The translations under genes and the position numbers were made by a program. 64,000 bases of DNA from Phlebopus portentosus. Its lineage: Eukaryota; Basidiomycota; Agaricomycetes; Boletales; Boletinellaceae. The number at the start of each line of letters is the position of its first letter. Position 1 is the stretch's first letter. Under the pieces are notes generated by a model. That model was not told the origin of the DNA. It searched no databases and was given only the letters and a program-made list of their open reading frames with translations. The stretch covers positions 1,054,001-1,118,000 of the forward strand of contig JAYXKI010000015.1 in assembly GCA_037892935.1 (NCBI GenBank). Reading direction: 5' to 3'. Shown piece after piece: positions 10,716 through 22,700 of the stretch.

Positions 10716-13700
10716 CGAGCGTTTTCTTCACATATCGGGTTGTTGATTTTTGTGTTGGGGACAGATGAAACCGCCCTGCGGGAGTGGGGAGTGGGACTTA
10801 CATATTCATTGCCTTTGTCACGAATTTTACGTATGACACTGATGTCTTTTCACATTACTCGAGCTTTCGGATTCTTCCGCGTTTTGACCTTCCCAAAACC
10901 CCAGTGCAGCATTTTCATGTTGCATTGTGTTTTTGGGAAGAGAGACGTGCGAGAGTCGGTGATCTGAACGACCTCGAGCTCTATGGTTTTAACCTTCGGA
11001 TTATTCTAGCCGGGACTGGGTGAATTCATTGTAAACCGGGATTCATTCGCCTTTTACTTTCCGCGTGCGTGTGTTAAGGCTAGGTGGTTGGCTGCTGGCT
11101 GGCACGTGTTGGCCAGACTCGGGGCTATGCGTCCTTATACGCGTGGAATCCCTTCCCAATTACTCCCTAGTATCTTATTTTACCTCACACTGTGTTGGCC
11201 TGTGTAGGCGTCTGGTGTACCATATGGAAAATTTCACCGCGATAGATAATAGTAGCTTTTGATTGATTGTGGATTATAAGAAAGTAATTTGTTATTGTTA
11301 CAAAGCTGTGTGTTGGGTTACTTGAGTGAGATGCTGATTTTGGATTGGACCGGACTTTATCGATAAAATTAAGGGGCGCATTGATCCATAGGGGCGCTGG
11401 TGTCTTGTTTGGCAGATCGTGTCGAATCGACGGATGCTTCCGACTGAGAATGTATGTACAAGAAGGAGCGCGGGTGATTCGGATGTACCGACGTTCCGTC
11501 GTCTTCTTCTACGCAGTTCTCCCGTATATTCATTAGAGTATAGGCTTGCATCTTACCTATTGCGATTGCGATACTGATAGGGGCATTCTTTTCTTCTTTT
11601 ATCGCAAGGTCGCATTACCGTTCAATTGCGACGCTCAACGCTCCGATCCTGGCGCGATGGGGATTATGGGATCGAAGGCAGCGTGGACCGGCTATGCATA
11701 CCGGGGTAAAGAGTGACTCCTACTAGCGCGCACTGGAGCGCGCGGCAGATTCGGATACCCCGCTGCACTGCCGTCTTCTAGCCTGCTAGGACGCGTTGCG
11801 ACCATTCCACATGAATTCATCTCATTCATTGCGTTTTCCGGCCTCTACTGTCTGACGGGATTTCTGTATGACCATGACCATGCCCATGTGATCGCGCGTT
11901 GCCATGCCGTTCCAAAATAACATTCTACAATTTACACAGGCTTCGCTTGGAGGGTGGATTTTCGATATCCCGCGACAGGCGGGAAGTCATGAACGGAATC
12001 GGTGCGGAGTTTTTTTGCCTACGGATATCGATATACTGTATTTAGTTATCCCGGTTCTGAATGATACTTGCTGTAGTGAATCGGTCCGCGCTGGAATCAA
12101 CTTTGCTCGCCAGAGCGACCTCTATTTTCATCCCTAATTGAAGCCGTAGGATTGAACGGGAAAAGACCGCGACGTATCGCATGCTCCAAATCCAACGTTC
12201 AGATCATGACTCGGATGACGTGTGCACCGAGGGCAACTTACCCATGTGTCCGATTGACCTCTCCCAAAGGACTTATCGCATTAGAGAAAGGAGGCATGGA
12301 TCAGGTTTCCATGCCAGATATCTCTTGAGGAACGGAACGAAGAAAGAGCGGAATGCGGAGTGGGCGGGTGTTTCGGGCTCATCTTTGCATCGCCCATCTT
12401 GATTCATATTTCTCCATTGATCCGCAAGACAGACGAGGCGTGCTCCTACACAAAAAGTCCAAACGCACTTTGCAGTGCAGATCAATATCTGCTTGATGTA
12501 TAGGTGTCCTTGAAGGGATCTTTTTTTCCTGTATAGGTGAACGAGACGACTCGGGACCGTCTGTGATTTCTGATCAGAAGAGATATTAATATTTATGGAT
12601 GGATGGCAGAAATGACTTGGACTGCAGAATTACTTTACGTGTGAGGCCATTCCAGCTTGAGAAGGAGAGACAAGGCGGCGCAGATGCTCTGTTCGGGATT
12701 CCGCATTCGTGTGCCGTTGGACGCTTGCATACATACAACGGCCCATCATAGACGGCCAGGCGCGCTTATTCCACACGCTAGAAGTTATGCCTCGAACAGA
12801 AGAAGATTATGTAGCTGATGTGATCGCTCTGCTGCGGGTCACAACAGGCACAACCCGCCCTCGCGTCTAGCGCCGTTTTGAAATGTGACGAAGAGAAGGC
12901 AATAAATAGCCCATTCGAGTCATGAAGGGCGTTGACAAATCACCATGCTTTCCTAATCTACACGAGCTGTAATCGTGTGTGTGTGGTTGTTGGGCAGTGC
13001 TGGCTGGCTGACAGGAGTAGTATTTGGGTTTGGAAGACACCTCTTGAGGGGTTTTCGCGGTCACGCCCATGTTGGGGCTATAGTCGGCGAAGAACGCACG
13101 AGTCACTTTGTTCCCGTGTCACACGGAGCCCCGCGTCCTTCTTGTTGTGGGTAAATATGACGAGTCACAGTCAAAGTAGTCGTAGTCGCGGGCCGTTAGC
13201 TTCGTCCCTGAGAACAAAGAGGGGCAAAGAAAGCGGAAAAAGGAAGGAAAGAAATGGAATAAACCTCGGGATCTGCCTTTTGGGGAAATACCATACTTTG
13301 TTTGTAAATTAATGTAGGCGGATGGCGATGCGGTTCATACACCGCCCACATTTACCACCAGCATATATTATATTATAGTCCTGTGTGTCTCCTCGTCTTC
13401 CTCCTCCCATCTCTCCCTCTCTCTCTTCCGCTCTCATCATCGTCTTATAGGCTGGGACTGCGACGAGAGTCGAGGTCCACCACGCCTTGTCCATACAGAC
13501 GCGTTCATTGCTCACCACTATTTGACGTAGCTTGCTGCCCATCTCCAGCCGCTTCGTACCAAGCGATCTTGCGTTTGGGAGCGATTGCCTGATCGGACGT
13601 CATCTGCGCTCGCTTGAGGGCATCCAGGAACGCGGCCCGGCGAGTATTCGCCTAGCTTAATTTCTATTCTTTCATCCCGGTCCAGCGTTGGAGCGCGCTT

Positions 13701-13721
13701 GTCTTTCCTCCACTCCTCGAC
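10716..13721. other. 3-kb stretch without a recognised gene
   Basis: All open frames on both strands are under 130 codons and show no domain or signal I recognise. No tRNA-like cloverleaf or tandem repeat was noticed. It may contain untranslated exons or regulatory DNA of the metacaspase gene. Small unannotated genes cannot be ruled out. Confidence 0.4.
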
Positions 13722-16700
13722 ATGGGCAACCAAAAGCTTCCATCTGTCTCAAAGACTTCCGCCAAACAGCCCGTCGTGCATCGGGGCCGTTCTGCTTCCC
13801 TTCCGTTACCCGCCAGGAAGCCCAGGAGGGTCGCGCTGCTCATCGGGTGCAGGTACAAGGGCAACGAGTGCCATGACGAGCTCCGGCAGACACACAAAGA
13901 CGTGTTGAGACTGAGGAAATTGTTCATCGGTTCGTGCTGCTTCACTCTTGTCCTTCTTCTCTATTCTTACATGCTATCTGGCACGCTCTTGTCCAGACGT
14001 GTATCATTATAACGATATGGACGTTATTGTCCTGCTGGACGATGGCGAACATGTAGCGCCAACGAAGGAGAATATCGTACGTCCTGAAAGACACTGTCGG
14101 TATTGAAGGTGATCTAATGTGGTGTCGAGTATAGCTAAAGGAAATGAAGAAGCTTGTTGCAGGCGCGAAGGCTGGCGACAGCTTCTTCTTTTATTGTACG
14201 TATGCTCTTATAATTGTCTCGCTCGTGCTTGACCCTATTATTCAAATGAACAGTCGCGGGCCATGGTGTTCAAACGCCTTGCGAAACTGAAGACGAAACG
14301 GAAACGGATGGGATGGACGAAGGTTAGCATATGAACATGTAACCCGGAATTTTATTGCTGATGTTGTCTTTGGGTAGCCATCGTGCCCTGTGATGCCACG
14401 GAGGACAAGAATACTTGGATCATCGATAATGTCGGTCTAGTCTATTAAATTTCAGTTGCGTTCGCTGGCTTACATCACGGATTTTCTGGCATAGGACATG
14501 AACAAGCTTCTTGTGCGCAAGATCCCAGTAAATGCGCAGCTCATTGTAAGCCTTCCAGCGTTTTTCTCTGGACCAGTAGCTGATCATGGACTTTGTGATA
14601 ATCCAGGCATTCTTCGATATGTGCCACTCTGGAACTGCAATGGGTAAGGATCATCTCACTCTCCCTAGTACACGAATGAGACTCATTAGCCACGCCACGA
14701 TGTGTAGACTTGAACCACTATTGCTACAACGAAGAGGGCTCGGTTCACACATTCAAGCGGTCATCACATGGTACAGTCGAGAACGAGTCGAGGAAGATTA
14801 ACGAGCTCCCTCCGCAAGATGTGGCAGTCCCTGGTCAAGACGCGTCTACTTCAAAAGCGACGCAGAGGAACAGTACCCGACGCTTCTCTTACAAGAAGCG
14901 TACGAGTACGATACGTTCCGAGCTTTCAGGGGGGTCGGATGGCGGTGCTTGGCTGCGTCAGTCATTGACCATGCTAAGGCTCCAAAGCCGGTAAAGCCGA
15001 AACCACACAGGGAATACAGCTGCGCAGATTGCGGAGGATTCCTTGACGAAGGTGACTTACCTGATGACCTGGCAGCTGTCCTTGTCCATGAACAGAATGA
15101 GAATCAACAACAAGGCTTCATTCCTGATAGACCGGCCGAAAGCCCCGTTGACATGCTCAGACCAGCTCCCGAACGGAAGACGGCTAGACTGCCGAGTCTA
15201 GATGCCTCTTCTCCTGCGCAGGAGCAGTGCGATGCGGGTGCGGCGTCTGCAATTGCGCGAAGACATTCTTATGCATCTCCACGGGAGACGCAGTTCGGAT
15301 GTTTGTCAACTCTTCGTCTGAATTGGCTTCCGGTATTTCTCAAGAGGAAATTCGGTATTGCAGGCAAAGGCGCAAGTAGCGAGAAGACGAATGAGAGTGC
15401 ACGTCATGACGCCCGTTCGCGCACATCGACAGTCAACTCCCTTACCCCATTCTTTTCTACCGCACCTGTCTCTCGCCCTGTTTCTGCTTCTGCGTCAACC
15501 ACCGTCTCACCCACGGCCCAAGCAGCAACTCCTATACTGCAGACCCCCAAACCGATCAAGAACCTCTTTAAGAGAAACTCGACGCCGGTCGCTCAAGTTC
15601 CGGTGCTTGGAGATATCCAGGAAGATGAGCCTGTCTCCAGCTTCCACGATGGCGATATTCCGCGATGCATGTCTCCTCTGCAATATACCGCTTCTGGACC
15701 TGTATCTCCGATTAGTATTGCTGCTCCTGAAACGCCGCCTCGACTGCTGGTGTTGCATTCAGAGGACCAAGGAGACTGACGCGGAACGTTGGAGCTGAGG
15801 TCAAACAGAAGAAGTGTAACTGTAGGGCTTCTTCGGGAGTGCAGGAACATGGGCAGGTGGTAAGGACTGTTCCTCCTCTGATGCGCGTTGTCTATTACTG
15901 ACTGGTATGCGTTTCGTTTTGAATAGATCACGATCGGAGGCTGTAGCGATGCCCAACTTGCCTGGGAGACAAAGAGGGGCACTTTGACATCTGTAAGTAT
16001 TTCCTTCCTTTGCGTACTGATCATGCAGTGAATGAACGGTCGCTGTTCTTCTCTCAGGCTCTTATCGAGATTCTGGGTACGTTGATAAATGATCATTATA
16101 TTTCGGTCCACTTATATGCAAACAACAGAAAAGGATGCTCACCCTACATACGAGTCGCTGATCGCTTCGTTACAGTATGTCCACATTTGTCCTTTACTCA
16201 CTACCCTGTAGTGCTGATCAGTTCTGCTTCTTACCTTGCAGAGCATTTTTGAACGGCATGTCCGATGAATTGCGGCAGCATGTTGCATGGACGAAGAGGC
16301 ACCTGAGGTTCAAGAAAGTGAAGCGCGACGCTAAGGGACAAGGACAACAGAGACAAGCGAAGCGAAAGCCGCGGTCAAACTCGGTGTCTACGCCAGGAGG
16401 ATCCCACAAGTCGGGAGATGATATTGGTGCGGATGTGTTGAACGCATTTGATCAAGTGCTAGAAGAAGCGCAGGGAGGGCCTGTGCAGACTGCAACCGTG
16501 AGTACTCACTACTCATTCCTTATTATAACTTTCAGTGGACGATTGTTGACGTACGTGCGTGTACTTTTTTGTACATACAGATCGGGACTCAGAACTACAT
16601 GGTATGTCATTTTTCTCGAGTTTTAACATCCTGATGTTCGCTAAAGAGTGAACGTTCATAGGACTTGGCTAAAGTACGTTTCAACCCACGAGGTTCCTTG

Positions 16701-16751
16701 CCCGCAGAGTCGGCTCCTCTGGCGAGTCACCACGTTGAGCATCATCTATGA
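13722..16751 (+). CDS. metacaspase-like cysteine peptidase (C14) with long p20-p10 insert
   Basis: The p20 part is assembled from exons 13722-13929, 13997-14076, 14135-14195, 14254-14322, 14378-14430, 14495-14545, 14607-14643 and 14708 onward: RRVALLIGCRYKGNECHDEL, YNDMDVIVLLDDGE, GDSFFFYFAGHGVQ (catalytic His), ETDGMDEAIVPCD, IIDNDMNKLLVRKIP and FFDMCHSGTAM (catalytic Cys). The p10 part starts at 15927 (ITIGGCSDAQLAWET) and continues with ALIEILEKDAHPTYESLIAS; a basic C-terminus ends with the stop at 16749-16751. Between them lie roughly 350-400 codons rich in Ser/Pro/Arg with a CADCGGF motif. Two frame changes there (near 14900-14950 and 15780) mean introns I could not place. Metacaspases cleave after Arg/Lys and act in fungal programmed cell death and proteostasis. 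Both dyad residues are present, so activity is plausible. Confidence 0.83.
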
Positions 16752-19231
16752 ATATGAGTCTGAAGACCTTCGTCACGTCTCGTCCCGACGTGGATCCCGA
16801 ATGTGTCTTCTGACCACCTTGACCTGAACCCAATGCTCTCGACAATGACATTCGAGCTCCCGTATAACTCCACACACTTCCGTGGCTTCCGAATTTCCTT
16901 GTGACCCGCAACTCCTGCACCTCATGCTTCGTATCACACTGCACCGCATCCTAACGATGCACTTGCGTTCCGAATGACACATTTTTCTCTCGCTTATTCG
17001 CTTGTCAATGCCAGCTTCGCCAGCTGACGACCTCCGACGTTCTCGACTCATGATCGACCGAACCCTTTTCTCGACCACGCCATCCGGATCCGCATCATTT
17101 ACGCGCTGCTTACGCCATTTACTCAATCCTTCCCGCGCGCACGATCAGAAGTACACAAACATCGAAGGATTGCGGTGTTAATATTTGATAAAGGCGGCTC
17201 GGCTTTGACATCATCTTTACTCTATTTTCTGGAAGAGGCTTATCTCACAACGCGTGTTGTTTGCTCCTTCTCTCCTGTTCGCTCGTCTAGTCGATCCGAG
17301 TTTCTGGGACGCTTGAAGGAAATGTGGGATGTGCCGGCATTTACAGGGACAAGCGAATAGGCGAGCGCGCGTGGAGTGGGGTACGTTCTCGAACTGAACT
17401 GGACCAAATTGCTCTGCTCTGTTCTCTTTATTTCTTGGTGGCGTCCCCCTTCCACATCTTCCTCCGGAATCTCCGTGAGGGTTCTCGCTTATCCTGGGAA
17501 TAATGACGTTCGTGTGTGTCTTGCCAGCTCCGCGTCTCAGACCTTCGTATCGCATCGCCATTGTACCCTTTTCTCGTCCACCCCTTTCTCGTCGTTCCAG
17601 ATTTAACTCTTCAATCATATTCGTGCTATTCTTGCATTCGCTTTTGTTTCCGTTTCTTTTTTTTTTTTTTTCTCTTTTTTCGCATTGTTTTGTTCGTTAT
17701 TTTTGCACCTTTTTTTTTTTCGAAAGCCATTATGACACCCATGCATATCTCGCGCCGTTTTTTTCATTCGTCTGTCCGTCCTCGCAAACATACGCAATAA
17801 CAACACACGCACATCCTCATTACTTTTTGTCTCATCTGCATATCACTCATCCTTCTTTACTCGTCCACTGTGTTTCCCATGTTCCGCTACCGGCTTATTG
17901 CTACGTACTGTACTGTGATCCAGCCCAGCTAACTCTCCATGCTATGTCTTCCTATTGCTCTCAGCTTTCCATTATTGGCCTTCCACACCCTGTGCATTTT
18001 TGTTGGCCAATGTCCTAATCACTTCTTTCTTCTCCGTGCTTTGATAGCTGCCTTATGTTATGACATTATTTGTTGGTCCGCGTCGACAGCTAATGCAATT
18101 TCGTTGTAACCGGTGTCGCGCGTCGTCCGTCAGTTCGATAAGCTGCCAAGAGAAGTGGAATAAAGAGCCCAGCGCAAACTCATAGAACATTTTTTTTCCG
18201 TCAAGGTCTGAAAAGAGCAAAACATTCGACATTGTGGTTCATGAAAAGTAACCAAATTCCCGCGTCACAGAACAACACTTCGTAAGATTTTGGAGGTGAG
18301 TAGATGTTCCAGCCATCTTCCTGAACCTGACTCATTATACGATTTTCAGGTCTCGTTCATTCGATTTCCCGTTGGTTTTTTATTTATTTTTATTTTACCC
18401 AGCCATGCGGAACACGAAATGGGGTCTGTTGAAAACGCTTTGTCGGTCTCTTTCATTCCGCACCGGAAACCCTCCATGCTCTTAGACAAAGATACCTCAA
18501 AACCGAGGTCCCCGAGTTACTCTTTATTTACTAAAGATCCTACTGTCAGAAGCGTGGATGGTCCTTCTTTTCATACCAAGACGTATTATACGGCTCCAGG
18601 AACTGAACTGCATGGTGACTTTTGGAAGAATCTGAACGTCTCTTTCTAGAAGTTTGGCAGACGTTTCCCTTATTGGACGTGGACTTACTGTTGGGTTCTT
18701 TGTCCGGACACTTGGGCACACCGTGGCGCTAGCGTCGTCCAGAGGGTTTTCTGGTTTTCTTTGGCGATAAGTCAGTCATTCTTCCCATTTTACTATTCGC
18801 ATGACGTGAAATGACTCGTTTTGTTCTCTTACTGGAAATCAGCTTTAGCTTCCGCGGCCTTTCTTCATGGCATCCTCCCTCGCAACGATACATCGTCGTG
18901 TTGCCGTGGTGTTGCTCGACCCACCGTGATCTACTGATCCAGCGTCAATCCATGCCCATGCTTTGATGCTGTGAGTGATCTTGGATGAGGCTGTTATCGT
19001 TTTGTTTGATTGAATGAATCACTGATTGATCCTTGCCTCCTCCAGGCCTGTGCTACTTTGAATCACAAAGTACGATTGTGGTGCTGTTGATCACGCCCAA
19101 CCTTATGTGTGTGTGTGTGTGTGTGTGTGTTTTGGTTACACGTTTCCTCCCTGTGTTTGTCGTGTTTGTTATCTTATTTCCTTCGTTCCCAGGTACGTGT
19201 CGAACCCCTCTTTTTCCCACCCACCCAGAGT
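16752..19231. other. intergenic, no gene recognised
   Basis: Holds a strongly pyrimidine-rich region on the plus strand (about 17600-17760, with T runs) and a TG repeat near its right end. One open frame around 18290-18649 (119 codons) has a hydrophobic N-terminal part and a Ser/Pro/Lys-rich end, but nothing identifies it as a gene. The retrotransposon inserted at the right edge. Confidence 0.4.
19106..19130. repeat. (TG)12 microsatellite
   Basis: Uninterrupted TG dinucleotide run about 105 bp before the left LTR of the retrotransposon. Confidence 0.95.
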
Positions 19232-19236
19232 ATCAT
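19232..19236. repeat. target-site duplication, left copy
   Basis: ATCAT directly before the left LTR, matched by ATCAT directly after the right LTR. Confidence 0.93.
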
Positions 19237-19547
19237 TGTGACGAAGTAACCGTCACCATGCTTTCCTCCATAGGGTTCCGCAGCGTAACGCAGACGTTAC
19301 GCGCGGAACCATATGACTAAGTATCTTACCAATAGCTTATGTGAGCGCGACCCTATGCATTTAGTTAGCTTTAGTTTTCACGTTTCCCCCATGTGTAGTT
19401 TAGTTTATATAGCTGGTAGATAGCAAATGTAAGAGGGATTCTTCCCTCTCGACTATCACTCTAATACTACGGTTAATCCAGTCAGTAACGGTGTGATCTG
19501 AGTGCCAGAGGAATCTCTCGTGTGACCGAATCTTACCATTCGTCACA
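19237..19547 (+). repeat. 5' LTR
   Basis: 311 bp, TGTGACGAA...TTCGTCACA. Reads as identical to the copy at 28953. It carries a long stem-loop at 19269-19315. Confidence 0.97.
19269..19315 (+). repeat. LTR stem-loop
   Basis: Left arm CATA-G-GGTTCCGC-A-GCGTAACG, loop CAGA, right arm CGTTACGC-GCGGAACC-A-TATG. That is 20 paired bases broken by one bulged A and one G/A mismatch. The same structure is present in the 3' LTR at 28985-29031. A structure this strong in an LTR may act in the transcript (dimerisation, polyadenylation or packaging); the role is inference. Confidence 0.8.
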
Positions 19548-19726
19548 TATTTTTGACTGTTCAACCGAACTGCTTCGTATTTGATCGCTATCTTGGTAGT
19601 CGACGTTGTCGAGGAGCCTACAGGTCTGATCAACCTACTGGTACCCGCAATAGTTGACTTATTATCTAGAAAAACACAAAAATAGCTGAGTTTCACTGAT
19701 TTTCATTTGTTCTGTGTTGTTTTTGA

Positions 19727-22700
19727 GTGCTCACCGTATCTATGGATCCACCAAAGAATATTATAACGTTGCGCAACAAGGAAGGACGTGTTCGGGAAGT
19801 CAATAGAGACATACCGATTGTAAAACGTCAATACCGGGGTAGACGGCTGTCTGTGGGGGTTGTTGAAGAACAACTCTCCCCGAATTCGATTCGTACTGAA
19901 CAAACGAAGAGAAAAGAGTCAGAAGAAGATACTCTGACTGGTGGGGACGCTCACCGAGATACCGCAGCGGTAGTTCCGCCTGCGAAGGGGCGCATCAGGG
20001 ATGCAGCTCAAATTTTCCGCGAGAGAGTCGAAAGACCTCGCGAAGAACCGCGTGCCAATCCCGCGAATGTTACCAAAGAAGTACAAGGTACTCACCGGAT
20101 TGACGTTGATGATAATCCGTCTATATCCAACTGGAAACCGGCGGGGTACTACCCTTCGACCGGTCCAGCTACTGTAATTACATCAGAACCAGTAAAATCA
20201 GAAAGAAATTTGGGAACACGCACCAGAACTGGGGAACAGACCCCCATGAGTCAGTATAGCACAGTACCAAGTAATGTACTGAGCCATACCACAGCTGATA
20301 ACGAAGGTTTTATCCCAGTAAGCAGGAATAGACGAAATTCCGAAGGTAAACGTACCAGTAAGGAATTATCGACGCAAGAACTCGAATCAGCTGCGCAGAA
20401 AGTGCAACGCATGTTCACTGACATGAGGCTCGAATTTGGACTAGACGAATCCAATAGATTCGTGGTTGCGCCACGAGGCGAATCAAATATTCCTCTTAAG
20501 GAGGCAGTAAAGAAACTCAATGAAGAGTTGAATAATCCACCTCGGGAAGGGAGCCGCAAGTCCGACAAAGTCGAGGAAGAGAACGAAGATGATCAGTTCT
20601 CGGTTTTCTCGACTCAGACCGACTCGAAAAGTAAGGCCGAGCGTAAAGCGGACAGGAGGGCCCAGAAAGAAGAGAAGCGGTTTCAACGTCGTGCAGAGGA
20701 GATACGAGAGTGGGCTTCCGCTAGCGCAGTAGGGTTGCCCATCTCCAGCGGATCTCTTCGAGTATCAGGATATGACCAGGAATCTATGAGTCAGGACACG
20801 AAGACACCAGCAAAATTTAAGGGTAAATTACCAGACCCTGATAATTACGGAAACGTGGGACTGGCCTTCACGTCTATCTCCGATATAGATCAGCAGATGG
20901 AGTACCTTCAGGCAATCAAGTTCAGACGTATGCAAGAACAAGAAGAGGAGAGAATGCGTGCCAAAGAGGCACGCACGCAGACCTTTCGCTCAGGATACGC
21001 CGGACCGTCTACCTGGGATGCCTCATCTCCTGACCAGCTAATTGAAAAGGAAAAGAAAGAAAAACAGAGAACTCATCGTCGGTACAAGTCCAAATCCAGA
21101 TCGCCTAGTAAGGAGCACAATAGGGAATTCGACCGAAAGAAGGAGAAGAACATCAAGCGAGATCCAAGTGAACACGGGGACAGACACGAGTATAGCACGC
21201 GTCAATTCCACAGAGGACCCCCAGGAAGTCCGGATCACAGTTCCGATGAGAGCTCGGATGACAAGAGACGAGGCAAGGCACCCAAAGACTCGGACACAGG
21301 CAACGAAAGCAAACTATCAGATGAACTATCTGATAGTGAGCTTGATGGACCCAGACAGTCGGTACGAAAGATAGCCATTCTTGCTGGAAGACACAAGTCC
21401 CGAGTACAAGAGACCAAGAAAGCCAAGAATAGGGAAAAGCGAGACAAAAGACATGAGAAAGAGAAGAAAGAACGACATACAGGTCGTTTCGCGTCAATCA
21501 AGCCTTCTGAGAATTTAGGTCATCAGAGTTTTCTCAAACAAGCAATTCGTCGATCGTCTCGTAAACCTACCAGCCCATCTTCAAGTAATCCAAGTAGTTC
21601 GTCTAGCTCTTCATCAGATGATTCTGATTATTCGAGTGATGATACGTTAATGGAACCCTCAAGTATTAATTCGAGTGATTCGGAACATACCAAATCCAAG
21701 AAGAAACGAGCTAAACGTAGATGGAAGAAGAACATGTTACTCCTCAAAATTCAATCTCAAGGAGTAAAAGCGATTCCACCTACCCCGTACGATGGAGAAG
21801 CCAACTTGACCAAATTTAATAAGTTTGTGGTCGAAACAAACTTGTATATGCGCCAAACAGGGTTAGAAAGACTTCCAAGACAACAAGTAGGTGTCTTACC
21901 TAGTTTCTTGAAAGGTAAAGCAATGGAGTTTTATCGCCAGAAAGTAGGTATTGAAGACCAAAAATGGACTTTGTCGAAGTTCTACACCGAGTTAATGAAT
22001 TACTGCTTTCCAACAAATTATTCTGAGGACTTACGAAGACAATTCCAGCGTATGAGACAAGGACGCAAAGATATACAAAAATATTTGTATGAAATGGAAG
22101 TCATGGCCGAAAACCTGGGAGATATTTCAACTAGGGAATTGATTCGCAGAGTATGGGAAGGCTTACATCCCGAATATCAAAGACAATTGCGTCTAGATAA
22201 CTTGAGTCCCGATACTGTGTCTTACGAAGATCTGCATGATCGACTGGACAGCATAGAACGAGCTAACGAAGCAATTGGTGTAAAATGGCACGAGGGAATT
22301 TATACCAAAAATTATAGTCAGCAAAATTTACGTTCTGAACGTCCAGAAGAACGTAAACACTCCCCAAATGTCAAAGGCAAGCAGCCATGGAAGAACAGAC
22401 GTCGATTTGAGGAAAGCGAACGATCACGTGCAAAACCGTCTCATCGGAATGTTAGTGCTAACAGCACAAACATTCGCCCTAATAATGCAAAGAATAAGGA
22501 CAGAGACGAGAGAAATAAGAAGAAAGGCGCACCTAAGAAAGATAGACGTCCAAAGACCGAGAATCCATATGTAAAGAAATGGAGTAAGGAGAAACTGGAT
22601 GAAATGCGAGCTAAAAATCAATGTTTCATATGCGAGCAAGTTGGACACATGGCGAAAGATTGCCCAACTAAGAGTACTGTCAAAATGGAAACGACGCTAC

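Noticed and set aside
17503..18018. 171-codon plus-strand frame with many Phe/Leu/Ser
   Set aside because: It follows a pyrimidine-rich tract and its composition reflects that; no domain, no clear promoter or introns.
19593..19612. TGGTAGTCGACG as a tRNA primer-binding site
   Set aside because: It lies 47 bp away from the LTR end and does not match a tRNA 3' end that I can recognise.
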